In this document: positions 16,594 to 27,737 of the stretch, piece after piece
How the letters are laid out: every line of letters starts with the position of its first letter
Numbering within the stretch: position 1 is the stretch's first letter
DNA from: Actinomadura sp. NBRC 104412
GTDB taxonomy: Bacteria; Actinomycetota; Actinomycetes; Streptosporangiales; Streptosporangiaceae
Assembly: GCF_030269515.1 (NCBI RefSeq)
Contig: NZ_BSTM01000032.1
Coordinates: 1 to 64,000, forward strand
Reading direction: 5' to 3'
Length of the DNA: 64,000 nt
Made by a program: the position numbers and the translations under genes
The notes under the pieces: model-generated
Databases searched by the model: none
What the model saw: the letters and a program-made list of their open reading frames with translations, nothing else
What the model was told of the DNA's origin: nothing

Positions 16594-18843
16594 TCAGGAG
16601 GTCGCGCGTTCGAGGGTCACCGGGACGCCGTTCAGGACGGCGGTCCCGGAGAGCGGGTCGATCTCGCGTTCGTCCGTCACCGCGTTGGCGCTCACCCCCG
16701 CGTGCCGGTTGGCGACCTCCGTACGGGTGCCCGGACGGTCGTGGCCCCAGCCGTGGGGGAGGCTCACGACGCCCGGCATGACCCTGTCGGTGGGTTCGGC
16801 GACCGCCTCCAGCGTCCCCGACCTGGACTGGACGCGGACGGCGTCGCCCTCGGCGATGCCCAGGCGGGTCGCGTCCGACGGGTTGAGCTGGAGCGTGCAG
16901 GTGTTCGAGCCGCGCACCAGCTCGGGGACGTTGTGCATCCAGCTGTTGTTGGAACGCAGGTGGCGGCGGCCGATCAGGAGCATCCGGTCCGGGCCGTCCG
17001 GAGGGGAGTCGAGCGCGGCCAGGAGGCGGTCGGCGTCGGCGGCGAACGACGGCGGGCACAGCTCGATCCGGCCCGAGGCGGTGCACAGCACCTCGTCCAG
17101 CCGTGGCTTGAGGGGGCCCAGGTCGAGCCCGTGCGGGTGTTCGGTGCGCAGGCGCGCCAGGGTCAGGCCGGACGGGTCGGCGCCGAAGCCGTCGCCGTAC
17201 GGGCCGAGGCGCAGCATCATGTCGAGGCGCTGCTCGGTCGTGGAGGTGTTGCCGCCGTTCAGCAGCATCTTGCGCAACTCGTCCGGCTCCCGGCCGTGGA
17301 CGGGCGACCCCGGCGCCGCGACCGCCTTGCCCAGCGTGGACCTGATGATCATCTCGTCCAGGGCGGCGGGGTCGCCGTCCACCCCGGAGGCGATGACGGC
17401 GAGACGGGCCAGGATCTCCGCCTCCGTGGGACGCCCCTCCGGCGGCGGCACGACGGGTGGCGAGTACCGCACGTAGTTGCGGACGGCCAGGGGAAGCAGC
17501 GCCAGGTCGTAGTGCGGGGTCTCGGCCGGGCGGGGCGGCGGCAGCACCACGTCGGCGTGCCGGGTGGTCTCGTTGAGGTACGGGTCGACGCTGACCATGA
17601 ACTCCAGGCCGTCCAGCGCCGCGTCCAGCCGGGTGCCGTTCGGGACGGACAGCACCGGGTTGCCGCCGATGGTGATCAGCGCCCTGATCCGGCCCTCGCC
17701 CGGCGTGTCGATCTCGTCGGCCAGCGTGGCGACGGGAAGCTCGCCGTTGACCTCGGGCAGGCCGCGGACGCGGCTGCGCCACCGTCCCGTGGTGAACGGG
17801 CGCCTGCGCCGGTAGGTGGCCGTGTGCGCGGCGCGCGGGAACATGGCGCCGCCGGGACGGTCCAGGTTGCCGGTCAGGACGTTGAGGACGTCGATGAGCC
17901 AGCTGTTGAGCGTCCCGTACGCCTGGGTGCAGGTGCCGATGCGCCCGTACACGGCCGCGGAGGGGGCGGCGGCCAGCTCCCGGGCCATGCGCCGGATGAC
18001 CGGCGCGGGGATGCCGGTCACGGGCGCGACCCGCTCGGGGGTGAAGCCGACGGCGAGGGCGCGCAGGTCGTCCAGGCCCAGGACGCGCCCGGCGAGATGG
18101 TCGGGCTCGTCGGCGATGTCCTCGTCGAACAGCGTGCGCACCAGCGCCATCAGCAGATAGGCGTCGGTGCCCGGCCGGATGAAGACGTGCTCGTCGGCGA
18201 GGTCGGCGGTGCGGGTCCGGCGCGGGTCGACGACCACGACCTTGCCGCCGCGCTCCCGGATGGCCTTGAGACGCCCGGGGAAGTCGGGTGCCGAGCACAG
18301 GCTGCCGTTGGACTCCAGGGGGTTGGCCCCGAGCATCAGCAGGTGCGCGGTGCGGTCGAGGTCGGGCACCGGGATCGCCAGCGGGTCGCCGAACATGTAG
18401 CCGCTGCTGACGTGCTTCGGCATCTGGTCGGCGGTGCTGGCGGTGTAGACGTTCCGGGTACCGAGCGCCTTGATGATGGCCGCGCCGTAGAGAGGCCCCG
18501 CCATCGAGTGCGCCGCCGGGTTGCCGAGGTAGACGGCGACGGCGTCCCTGCCGTGCCGCTCGATGACGTCGTGCAGCCGTTCCCGGACGACGGCGAACGC
18601 GTCGTCCCAGTTCGCCGCCGGTACGTGCGTGCCGCCGTCCCGGACGAGCGGTTCCCCCAACCGGTCGGGGTCCGCGTCGAGACGGCCGAGCGTGGCGCCC
18701 TTGGGGCAGATGAATCCACGGCTCAGGGGGTCGTCGCGGTCGCCGCGCACGCCGGTGATCGTGCCGGAGTCGTCAAGGGTGAGTTCAAGGCCGCAGAGGG
18801 CTTCGCAGAGAGGACAGGTGCGGTACGCCGTGCGGCTGCCCAT
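16594..18843 (-). CDS. molybdopterin oxidoreductase, formate dehydrogenase/nitrate reductase-like
   Basis: The 749-residue catalytic subunit begins with a [4Fe-4S] motif, Cys10-x2-Cys13-x3-Cys17 ... Cys46 (GFICPKG), typical of the DMSO reductase/formate dehydrogenase-alpha group. Molybdopterin-binding regions follow, and the C-terminal molydopterin-dinucleotide domain includes HLRSNNSWMHNVPELV and PHGWGHD. There is no twin-arginine signal, so a cytoplasmic enzyme is expected. No FdhD, beta or gamma subunit gene is adjacent. ATG 18843 follows AAGGAG. The substrate is undetermined; such stand-alone subunits occur widely in actinomycetes. Confidence 0.88.
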   Translation of the reverse strand: MGSRTAYRTCPLCEALCGLELTLDDSGTITGVRGDRDDPLSRGFICPKGATLGRLDADPDRLGEPLVRDGGTHVPAANWDDAFAVVRERLHDVIERHGRDAVAVYLGNPAAHSMAGPLYGAAIIKALGTRNVYTASTADQMPKHVSSGYMFGDPLAIPVPDLDRTAHLLMLGANPLESNGSLCSAPDFPGRLKAIRERGGKVVVVDPRRTRTADLADEHVFIRPGTDAYLLMALVRTLFDEDIADEPDHLAGRVLGLDDLRALAVGFTPERVAPVTGIPAPVIRRMARELAAAPSAAVYGRIGTCTQAYGTLNSWLIDVLNVLTGNLDRPGGAMFPRAAHTATYRRRRPFTTGRWRSRVRGLPEVNGELPVATLADEIDTPGEGRIRALITIGGNPVLSVPNGTRLDAALDGLEFMVSVDPYLNETTRHADVVLPPPRPAETPHYDLALLPLAVRNYVRYSPPVVPPPEGRPTEAEILARLAVIASGVDGDPAALDEMIIRSTLGKAVAAPGSPVHGREPDELRKMLLNGGNTSTTEQRLDMMLRLGPYGDGFGADPSGLTLARLRTEHPHGLDLGPLKPRLDEVLCTASGRIELCPPSFAADADRLLAALDSPPDGPDRMLLIGRRHLRSNNSWMHNVPELVRGSNTCTLQLNPSDATRLGIAEGDAVRVQSRSGTLEAVAEPTDRVMPGVVSLPHGWGHDRPGTRTEVANRHAGVSANAVTDEREIDPLSGTAVLNGVPVTLERATS

Positions 18844-18924
18844 CGAAACTCCTTGTCAGCGAGACCGAACCCATGATGACCCCGTTCACCGGGAAGCGCC
18901 AAGACCGGGTCCGGCCGCACGGCA

Positions 18925-18954
18925 AGGGCCCCCGCCCTGATGGACGGGGGCCCT
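18925..18954. terminator. strong GC-rich stem-loop
   Basis: AGGGCCCCCG (18925-18934) pairs perfectly with CGGGGGCCCT (18945-18954) around a 10-base loop. It lies about 70 bases beyond the katG stop, so it probably terminates the katG transcript. Confidence 0.6.
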
Positions 18955-19024
18955 CCGCACTTCAGAGACCGGACCGGGGGTCCGGCGAGGGGCTCCGCTA
19001 TCGGATCCCCGGGTCAGGCCAGGG

Positions 19025-21247
<2,223 letters not shown>

Positions 21248-21345
21248 GGGAATCCTTCCGGGACTCGTGGTACGAGATCGATAGGACGAGATGGTTGGGA
21301 ACTGTGTGTGCTGTGAGAGCGTGTGCTGTGAGGCGGGGCGCAGGC

Positions 21346-21501
21346 TCAGGGGCCGGTCGGACGGGTGGTCCGGCCGGTGCCGGGACCGGCCGCCGCCCGG
21401 TGCCCCGTACGGGGTGACGGAGGCCGGGGGCCGATGCCCGGCGAGTGCTCGTCGCTGGGTGCGGCGGCGCCGGCATCGTCGGTGGTACGCCGTTCGCCCA
21501 T
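21346..21501 (-). CDS. possible 51-residue ORF between furA and katG
   Basis: An ATG at 21501 is preceded by two AGGAG-type sites on the minus strand, one at ideal spacing. It opens a 51-residue frame beginning MGERRTTDDAGAAAPSDEHS. The product is hydrophilic, Pro/Gly/Thr-rich and looks disordered; no family is recognised. It starts directly after the 14-bp minisatellite. It could be a short leader peptide or a chance frame. The strong ribosome site is the only positive evidence. Confidence 0.3.
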   Translation of the reverse strand: MGERRTTDDAGAAAPSDEHSPGIGPRPPSPRTGHRAAAGPGTGRTTRPTGP

Positions 21502-21526
21502 GCGCGATTCCTCCTTGTCCTCCTTG

Positions 21527-21636
21527 CTCCGTGCCGCTGTCTCCGTGCCGCTGTCTCCGTGCCGCTGTCTCCGTGCCGCTGTCTCCGTGCCGCTGTCTCC
21601 GTGCCGCTGTCTCCGTGCCGCTGTCTCCGTGCCGCT
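21527..21636. repeat. 14-bp minisatellite (about 7.9 copies)
   Basis: Seven identical tandem copies of CTCCGTGCCGCTGT (plus strand) run from 21527 to 21624, followed by 12 of 14 bases of an eighth. Copies are perfect, which suggests recent expansion. The unit length is not a multiple of three. It lies in the furA-katG intergenic region and would be transcribed in any furA-katG message. Confidence 0.95.
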
Positions 21637-21661
21637 CGGTGATTCCGGATCGGCTCGCCGG

Positions 21662-22180
21662 TCAGCGGGCCGGTGGCGGCGGATCCGCGGCGGCGTCTCC
21701 GCCGGACCGGTCGCCGGCCGCGATGGGGGCCTCGCCCGGCGGGCCGCCGGAGGCGTCCGGACGGCAGTCCGGGCACAACCCCCAGAACGTGACGTCGGCC
21801 TCGTCGACCAGGTATCCGGCGTCGTCAACCGGGTCCAGGCAGGGCGGATGGCCCACGACGCAGTCGACGTCCTTGACCGCTCCGCAGCTCCGGCACACCA
21901 GGTGGTGATGGTTGTCGCCGACGCGCCCCTCGAACCTGGCCGGGCTGCCGGCGGGTTCGATGCGCCGTACGAGGCCGGCGGCGGTGAGCGCGTGCAGGGC
22001 CTCGTACACGGCCTGGAGGGAGATGTGGCCCACGCGCTCGCGCACCCCGGCGGCGATCGCCTCGACACCGAGGTGGTCGCCGTCCCGCACGGTCTCGAGC
22101 AGCGCGACGCGGGCGGCCGTCACCCTCAGGCCGGCACCGCGCAGCTCGTCGGCGACGGTCGGGGACTCGGACGCGGTCAT
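21662..22180 (-). CDS. furA: Fur-family regulator FurA
   Basis: The 172-residue protein has a Fur-type winged helix (LRVTAARVALLETV, then HISLQAVYEALHALTAAGLV) and the HHHLVCRSCG metal/zinc region, with a second Cys-x2-Cys in GLCPDC. FurA proteins linked to katG are peroxide/iron-responsive repressors of katG and of themselves. ATG 22180 is used; an in-frame TTG lies three codons upstream. The C-terminus has an extra Gly/Pro/Ala-rich tail of about 35 residues. A FurA-box-like sequence lies just upstream. Confidence 0.92.
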   Translation of the reverse strand: MTASESPTVADELRGAGLRVTAARVALLETVRDGDHLGVEAIAAGVRERVGHISLQAVYEALHALTAAGLVRRIEPAGSPARFEGRVGDNHHHLVCRSCGAVKDVDCVVGHPPCLDPVDDAGYLVDEADVTFWGLCPDCRPDASGGPPGEAPIAAGDRSGGDAAADPPPPAR

Positions 22181-22206
22181 GGCGACCAACCTACAGCCAT
22201 AAACGC

Positions 22207-22219
22207 GAATGATTCAAGA
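22207..22219 (-). promoter_or_regulatory. FurA-box-like operator upstream of furA
   Basis: On the minus strand TCTTGAATCATTC matches the mycobacterial furA operator core TCTTGACTCATTC at 12 of 13 positions. An adjacent CAAGAC/GTCTTG inverted repeat and a repeated TTGnATC(G/A)TTCG element lie within 30 bases. The position, 27 bases before the ATG, fits autoregulation. Inferred by comparison with remembered mycobacterial sites. Confidence 0.5.
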
Positions 22220-22411
22220 CAACGAACGATGCAAGTCTTGTTAGACCGGCTGTCGAGGCCCGAGCGCGCGGCTCGCCGGCGGCTGAGGCCGCACCCGGCC
22301 TCTCACCAGTGCGAACGGCGTACGAACCCAGCCATCGCGGTGTGCATCTGAACAGGCGGAATCAGCCGGGACGGACCGGGCGAACGGGTCCGGCCGTGAA
22401 GGGAAGCCGCC

Positions 22412-23548
22412 ATGCGACAGGTACATCCTCAGGCCCGGAGCGGCCGACGCGGACCCGTTCTCGGGGCGGTGCTGGCGATCGTGTCCGGGACGGTGCTCCT
22501 CGTGGGCGGGGTGCTGGTGACCGTCACGGTCGGGGGCAAGGGCCTGGTCCCCGGCGGCTCGGGCGGCACGGGGGACGAGCCGCCCAAGCGGCCGTTCACG
22601 GTCGCCTTCGGCGGCGACGTCCATTTCGAGGGCATGCTGCGGGCGCGGCTCGACTCCGCTCCGGACACCGCGCTCGGGCCGGTGGCGGGGCAGCTCAAGC
22701 GCGCCGACCTCGCGATGGTCAACCTGGAGACGGCGATCACCGAAGGCGGGACGCCCGCACCCAAGCAGTTCACGTTCCGGGCCCCGCCGACCGCGTTCCG
22801 CGTGCTGAAATCGGCCGGGGTGGACGTGGTCACGATGGCCAACAACCACGGCATGGACTTCGGCGATGTCGGCCTGCGCGACTCCCTGGCGGCCGGCAGG
22901 CAGGCCGGGATGCCGCTCGTGGGCATCGGACGCAACGCCGCCGAGGCGTACAGGCCCTATGTGACCAGGGTGAACGGTGCCAAGGTCGCGGTGATCGGCG
23001 CTACCCAGGTGCTGGACGACAACCTGATCCAGGCGTGGACCGCCACCGACGCCAAGGCGGGCCTCGCCTCGGCGAAGAACGCGCCGCGCCTCGTCCAGGC
23101 CGTCCGGGAGGCACGCAAGGACGCGGACGTGGTGATCGTCAACCTGCACTGGGGGCAGGAGCTGAACCAGTGCGCCACCCCCGTCCAGCGGGGGCTCGCG
23201 GCTCAGCTCGCCGACGCGGGCGCGGACGCCATCGTCGGCAGCCACGCGCATGTGCTCCAGGCCGGCGGCTACCTCAAGCGCTCCTACGTCCATTACGGGC
23301 TCGGCAACTTCGTCTTCTACACCTCCGGCGGGCGTACCGCCGAGAGCGGGGTGCTGACGCTCACCTTCGACCCGAGGACGCCGGGGAAGGGACAGGGCGC
23401 CACCGGCCGGGTCCGGAAGGCCGACTGGGCACCCGCCGTGATCAGCGGCGGCGTCCCGCGCCCGCTGGCCGGTGCGGAGGCGGAGCAGGCACGGAGCCGG
23501 TGGGAGGCGCTGCGGAGCTGTGCCGACGTGCGTCCCAACCCCGCTTAG
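22412..23548 (+). CDS. CapA family protein, membrane-anchored (copy 1)
   Basis: The 378-residue protein has an N-terminal membrane anchor (about residues 17-40) and an extracellular CapA (PGA_cap) metallophosphoesterase domain. Motifs are FGGDVHFEG, NLETAIT, MANNHGMDFG, HWGQEL, SHAHVLQ and HYGLGNFVF. CapA proteins are best known in poly-gamma-glutamate capsule export, but in actinomycetes the role is unproven. No capB/capC genes are near. The following gene is a close paralogue, so the pair is a tandem duplication. ATG 22412 follows GGGAAG. Confidence 0.88.
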   Translation: MRQVHPQARSGRRGPVLGAVLAIVSGTVLLVGGVLVTVTVGGKGLVPGGSGGTGDEPPKRPFTVAFGGDVHFEGMLRARLDSAPDTALGPVAGQLKRADLAMVNLETAITEGGTPAPKQFTFRAPPTAFRVLKSAGVDVVTMANNHGMDFGDVGLRDSLAAGRQAGMPLVGIGRNAAEAYRPYVTRVNGAKVAVIGATQVLDDNLIQAWTATDAKAGLASAKNAPRLVQAVREARKDADVVIVNLHWGQELNQCATPVQRGLAAQLADAGADAIVGSHAHVLQAGGYLKRSYVHYGLGNFVFYTSGGRTAESGVLTLTFDPRTPGKGQGATGRVRKADWAPAVISGGVPRPLAGAEAEQARSRWEALRSCADVRPNPA

Positions 23549-23674
23549 GGCGCCGGTGGGATGTTTCACGTGGATCCGGCTGCACGATCACCGGCGGTAA
23601 CGAATGGGCGGGATTCGACGGGTACGTGAGCGATGCGTGGCATGCTATCCCGAGCGATGACGAGGGGGCTCGGG

Positions 23675-24772
23675 ATGCGCAGGACGACGATCGTGGCGAC
23701 CGCGCTCGCCGGGATGATCAGCATGGCGCTGGCCACGGGCGGGTGTGGCCTCATCGGCTCCGGTGACCCCGAGGCCGAGGGCGCCACGGGCGCGCCCAAG
23801 GCCGCGTCCCCGGGCACGCCCGCCCCGTCGACGCCGGCCAAGCAGCCGATCCTGGTCGCGTTCGGGGGGGACGTCCATTTCGAGGGCATCCTGCGTCCCC
23901 GGCTGGCCAGCCCCTCGACCGCGCTCGGCCCGATCGCCCGGACGCTGCGCGCCGCCGACCTCGCGATGGTCAACCTGGAGACCGCGATCACGACGGGTGG
24001 TACGCCCGCGCCGGGCAAACAGTTCACCTTTCGCGCGCCGCCGTCGGCGTTCACCGCCCTCAAGGCCGCGGGCGTGGACGTGGTGTCCATGGCCAACAAC
24101 CACGGCATGGACTACATGGAGTCCGGGCTGCGCGACTCGCTCAGAGCGATCAAGGCCAGCAGGTTCCCGACCGTGGGCATCGGACGCAACGCCGCTGAGG
24201 CGTACCGCCCGTACCGCGTCACCGTGAAGGGCAACCGGCTCGCGATCGTCGGCGCCACCCAGGTGCTGGACGACCATCTGATCCCGGCCTGGACCGCGAC
24301 CGACTCCAAGCCCGGGCTGGCCTCGGCCAAGAACGTCGAGCGGATGGTGCAGGCCGTACGGGACGCCCGCCAGGGCGCCGACGTGGTGATCGTCCACCTG
24401 CACTGGGGACAGGAGCTGGCGACCTGCCCGCTGCCCCGGCAGCAGGACCTGGCCAGGCGCCTGGCCGAGGCGGGCGCGGACGTGATCGTCGGCGGGCACG
24501 CGCACGTCCCGCAGGGCGGCGGCTACCTCAACGACGTCTACGTCCACTACGGGCTGGGCAACTTCGTCTTCTACTCGGCCAACGGGCCGACCGCGAACTC
24601 CGGCGTCCTCCTCCTGCGCATCCAGGACGGCAAGGTCACCGCCGACAGGTGGAGGCCCGCCCGCATCTCCGGCGGCCTTCCCCGCCTCCTCACCGGCTCG
24701 GCAGGCGCCGCCGAGCTCCGCCGCTGGAAGTCGCTGCGAGGCTGCACCGGCCTGTCCGCCCGCCCCGCCTGA
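23675..24772 (+). CDS. CapA family protein, predicted lipoprotein (copy 2)
   Basis: The 365-residue paralogue of the preceding gene has the same motif series (FGGDVHFEG, NLETAIT, MANNHGMDYM, HWGQEL, GHAHVPQ, HYGLGNFVF). Its N-terminus is a signal sequence ending LATGGC, an imperfect lipobox, so it may be lipid-anchored rather than membrane-spanning. ATG 23675 is preferred because AGGGGG lies at proper spacing; in-frame ATGs at 23633 and 23657 are alternatives. The 126-base gap after copy 1 allows its own promoter. The difference in anchoring suggests the copies have diverged in location. Confidence 0.86.
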   Translation: MRRTTIVATALAGMISMALATGGCGLIGSGDPEAEGATGAPKAASPGTPAPSTPAKQPILVAFGGDVHFEGILRPRLASPSTALGPIARTLRAADLAMVNLETAITTGGTPAPGKQFTFRAPPSAFTALKAAGVDVVSMANNHGMDYMESGLRDSLRAIKASRFPTVGIGRNAAEAYRPYRVTVKGNRLAIVGATQVLDDHLIPAWTATDSKPGLASAKNVERMVQAVRDARQGADVVIVHLHWGQELATCPLPRQQDLARRLAEAGADVIVGGHAHVPQGGGYLNDVYVHYGLGNFVFYSANGPTANSGVLLLRIQDGKVTADRWRPARISGGLPRLLTGSAGAAELRRWKSLRGCTGLSARPA

Positions 24773-24912
24773 GAACCGCCCCTGACCGGCGAATCACATC
24801 CTGACCAGGGAGAACAAGCTCCCCAAACGGCCTGACATCTCTCGTTCCCGCGCGCGAATAACAGGCGGTGTCCCTACTGTGGCAAGCGACTGCGGCGACA
24901 AGAGGGGGAGCT

Positions 24913-25578
24913 ATGCCGCTGTACGGCGTGGACGTGGCCTCGTACCAGGGCGAACCGTCCTGGCCGAAGGTACACGCGTCCGGCATCCGGTTCGCCTTCA
25001 GCAAGGTGACCGAGGACACCGACTACACCAACCCGACCTGGACCCACAACCGCTCGAAGATGCCCGAACTCGGGGAGGACTTCCTGCCCGGCGCGTACCA
25101 CTTCCTGCACGGAGGGAACGGCGCCGCCCAGGCCCGCCACTTCCTCTCCAAGGCCGGGAACGTGACCGGCTTCGCCGTGGCCCTCGACGTCGAGGCGTCC
25201 GGGGCCGACGCCGACACCGCCCGCGACTGGGTGAACGAGGTCAAGGACCGCACCGGCGGCCACCCGGTGATCGGCTACTTCCCGCGCTGGTACTGGGAGC
25301 AGCAGGGCCGCCCCGACCTGTCGTTCTTCGACACCATCTGGCAGAGCCACTACGTGAACGGCTCGGGCTCGGCCGCCGACCTCTACAAGAAGGTCCCCGA
25401 CTCGTGGTGGAAACCGTTCGGCGGCGAGCCCATCAGCATCCTCCAGTACTCCAGCAAGGCGTCCGTCCCGGGCATCTCCGGCCCCTGCGACGTCAACGCC
25501 TGCCGCGAAACCCTGACCGACCTGAAGGCCCTGGCCCTGGGCACCCGAGAGCCGCCACGGCCGGTGGCGGACGGCTGA
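24913..25578 (+). CDS. glycoside hydrolase family 25-like muramidase
   Basis: The 221-residue protein has the GH25 fold signature: YGVDVASYQG at the N-terminus, FAFSKVTEDTDYTNP, GAYHFLH, and the catalytic acidic pair in ALDVEAS. GH25 enzymes cleave the beta-1,4 bond of peptidoglycan (N-acetylmuramidase). No signal peptide is visible from ATG 24913, which has an excellent GGGGGAG ribosome site. It is therefore either cytoplasmic, exported by another route, or released by lysis. It follows the CapA pair and precedes a TetR regulator. Confidence 0.86.
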   Translation: MPLYGVDVASYQGEPSWPKVHASGIRFAFSKVTEDTDYTNPTWTHNRSKMPELGEDFLPGAYHFLHGGNGAAQARHFLSKAGNVTGFAVALDVEASGADADTARDWVNEVKDRTGGHPVIGYFPRWYWEQQGRPDLSFFDTIWQSHYVNGSGSAADLYKKVPDSWWKPFGGEPISILQYSSKASVPGISGPCDVNACRETLTDLKALALGTREPPRPVADG

Positions 25579-25733
25579 CGCTCGGCGATCGGAATGCCTT
25601 CGACCTGAAAGTCCCCGCTGGCCGCCGACCGGAGGAGGCGAGGCACGAGGGACAGACGTGGGCAGAACGGTGACGGAGGTGGAACAGGTATCGATTGTGC
25701 AGGGCGGAGCTCGAGAAACGCGACAATAGGGGC

Positions 25734-26357
25734 GTGACCGAGCTCCTAACCCCACTTCGCCGCCGTCCCGTCCAGCGGCGCAGCGCCGAACGCGTCGAGC
25801 GGATGCTCGACGCCTGCGCGCAGATCCTCGACGAGGAGGGCTACGACGCCCTCACGACCACCCGCATCGCACGGCGCGCCGACGTGGCCATCGGCTCGCT
25901 GTACCAGTTCTTCCCCGGCAAGCGCGCGATCGCCCAGGCGCTCGCGCTGCGCAACCTGGAGCTCTTCGGGGAACGGGTGGCGCGGCGGCTGGCCGCGGGC
26001 GGGTTCGCGGACTGGACGGACACCGTCGGCACGATCATCGAGATCTACGTGGACATGCACCGCTCGGTCCCCGGCTTCCGCGAGCTGCGGTTCGGCGACA
26101 TCGCGGACGTCCACCTGCTCGACTCCGCGCTGGAGAACAAATCCGTGGTCGCCGAACGCCTGCGCGCCCTGCTCGTGGAAACGTTCGCGGTCGGCGACAC
26201 CGCCGAACTGGCCCGCGTACTGACCATCGCGGTCGAGGCCGGCGACGCCGTCCTCAAACTCGCCTTCCGCCGCGACCCCCGAGGCGACCCGGAGATCGTC
26301 GCCGAGGCCAAACTCCTCGTCCACAGCTACCTGTCCCAATACCTAGCACGAACCTGA
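25734..26357 (+). CDS. TetR/AcrR family regulator
   Basis: The 207-residue protein has an N-terminal TetR helix-turn-helix at about residues 20-65 (LDEEGYDALTTTRIARRADVAIGSLYQFF), followed by an all-helical ligand domain. The target is unknown; neighbours are the GH25 gene upstream and the convergent esterase gene. GTG 25734 follows AGGGG at short spacing. The 299-base stretch downstream to 26656 contains no gene, only C-rich and then G-rich low-complexity DNA. Confidence 0.9.
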   Translation: MTELLTPLRRRPVQRRSAERVERMLDACAQILDEEGYDALTTTRIARRADVAIGSLYQFFPGKRAIAQALALRNLELFGERVARRLAAGGFADWTDTVGTIIEIYVDMHRSVPGFRELRFGDIADVHLLDSALENKSVVAERLRALLVETFAVGDTAELARVLTIAVEAGDAVLKLAFRRDPRGDPEIVAEAKLLVHSYLSQYLART

Positions 26358-26656
26358 CCCAACCCACCCACCCAGCGCCCCCCGCTCCCAGCAACGCCCG
26401 CCCGGCCCGCACATCGCCCGCCCCAAGGGCGCCCGGCCGTAGTGCGCCTGATCTCACGGCGCTCCACTACCGAGAGCCCGACTACGGCGCACCTGACCGC
26501 AGGTCGCCCGCTCGCGGGGGCGCCCGTGCCGCAGGGTGGTTGACCTCATGTATTCGTGCTGCCAGGTGGCCGGCGGCGGTGGGCCTTGTCGCGAGGTGAT
26601 CGGGTTGGGCGTCGGGTGGTTGTGGGACCGGTCCTGGGGGTGGGCGTGCTGGGTGG

Positions 26657-27678
26657 TTAGTGGGAGGGGGCGGTGAAGGTGTCAAGGATGGTTTTGGTGG
26701 CGTCGATGCGGGTGGTGGTGGAGCCGATGCCGAACGGGAGGCTTCCCGGCCAGGCGTGGCCTCCGCCCGTGACCGTGTAGAGGTCGACGCGTACGCCGTC
26801 CCGGCAGCCGGGGTGGGTCAGCCTGGTGATCGGTCCCGTCGTGTGGTCGCTGCCCGTGCCGCAGCCGAAGGCGCGTGCCCAGCGGGTGGCGAGGTCCGGG
26901 ACGGCGGGAAGGGTGAAGACGCCGTCGGTCGGCCGCATCCATGCGGGGATCTGGCGGCGGTCGCCGCCGAACGGCTCGCCGCCTCGGTACGGGACGATCC
27001 GGTCGGCCGTGCCATGGAACGCCACGATCGTGGTGGGCGGTGCCCCCTGCAGGGCCGGGTCAGGTTGAGGCCGGCGACGGGGGCGACGCCCGCGAGCCGT
27101 CCGTCCAGGCCGCAGATCAGCGCGGTCGCGAGTCCGGCGCCGTTGGACATGCCGGTGGCGTACTCGCGCGAGGTGTCCACGCACAGGGTGCTTTCCAGGT
27201 GGTCGAGGAGGGTGCGGACGTACGCGATGTCCTCGGTGCCGTCCGGCATGCCGGGCAGTTTCCAGCCCCGGCGGACCGGGACGCTCTCGGGCTCCACGAC
27301 GATGAAGCCACGGGCCGCCCCGGTGTCGGCCATCCGCCCGTACACGGCTTGCGTGAACGCGGTGGAGCGGAGCCCGTGGAAGTCGAGGATCAGCGGGGCG
27401 GGAGCGCGGCCATCGTCGTTCGGGCGCTTGAGCAGGTACGAGCGGCCGCCGAACGCGTACCGTCCGGATGCGCGTGGTGGCGTGGCGCGGCGGCAGCCCG
27501 CGCTGGGGGACGGCCGATGGCCCGTGGACGTCGGGGCCGCGCTGTCGGCGTTGGCGGGCTGCCTTTCCTGCCCGCTGGAACAGGCGGAGCCGACGAGTAA
27601 GAGCGTGGCGGCGGCCACTGCGGCGAGCGCGGTGCGGTGAGCGGCCGGGGAGGGACGGGCGATCACCGGGCGTCGCAT
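26657..27678 (-). pseudogene. LpqC-type poly(3-hydroxybutyrate) depolymerase-like lipoprotein, frameshifted
   Basis: Two overlapping frames together make one esterase. The first (from ATG 27678) has a lipoprotein signal with lipobox VGSAC, then DFHGLRS and the nucleophile motif TGMSNGAG. The second, ending at 26657, carries FHGTADRIVPYRGG with the acid residue and GGGHAWPG with the catalytic histidine. The frames switch near 27046-27052, inside a G-run (GCAGGGGGCA on the coding strand), where loss of one base explains the break. All catalytic residues survive, so this is either a recent frameshift or a sequencing error. If repaired, it would be a secreted lipid-anchored polyester or feruloyl-type esterase. 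Confidence 0.8.
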
Positions 27679-27737
27679 TCTCCGATCGTAAGGCGCTCCA
27701 TGGCGATCGGGGCGCGTTCGCTCTGGCGCTCGGCTGC

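Noticed and set aside
16702..18876. 724-residue plus-strand frame opposite the molybdopterin oxidoreductase
   Set aside because: It is antisense to a gene with intact Fe-S and cofactor motifs; its composition is that of a shadow.
21527..21636. CRISPR array
   Set aside because: Units are 14 bp with no spacers between them and no cas gene is nearby; it is a simple minisatellite.
26358..26656. gene or RNA between the TetR gene and the LpqC-type pseudogene
   Set aside because: Only low-complexity C-rich and G-rich DNA with partial repeats is visible; no coding or stable RNA signal.
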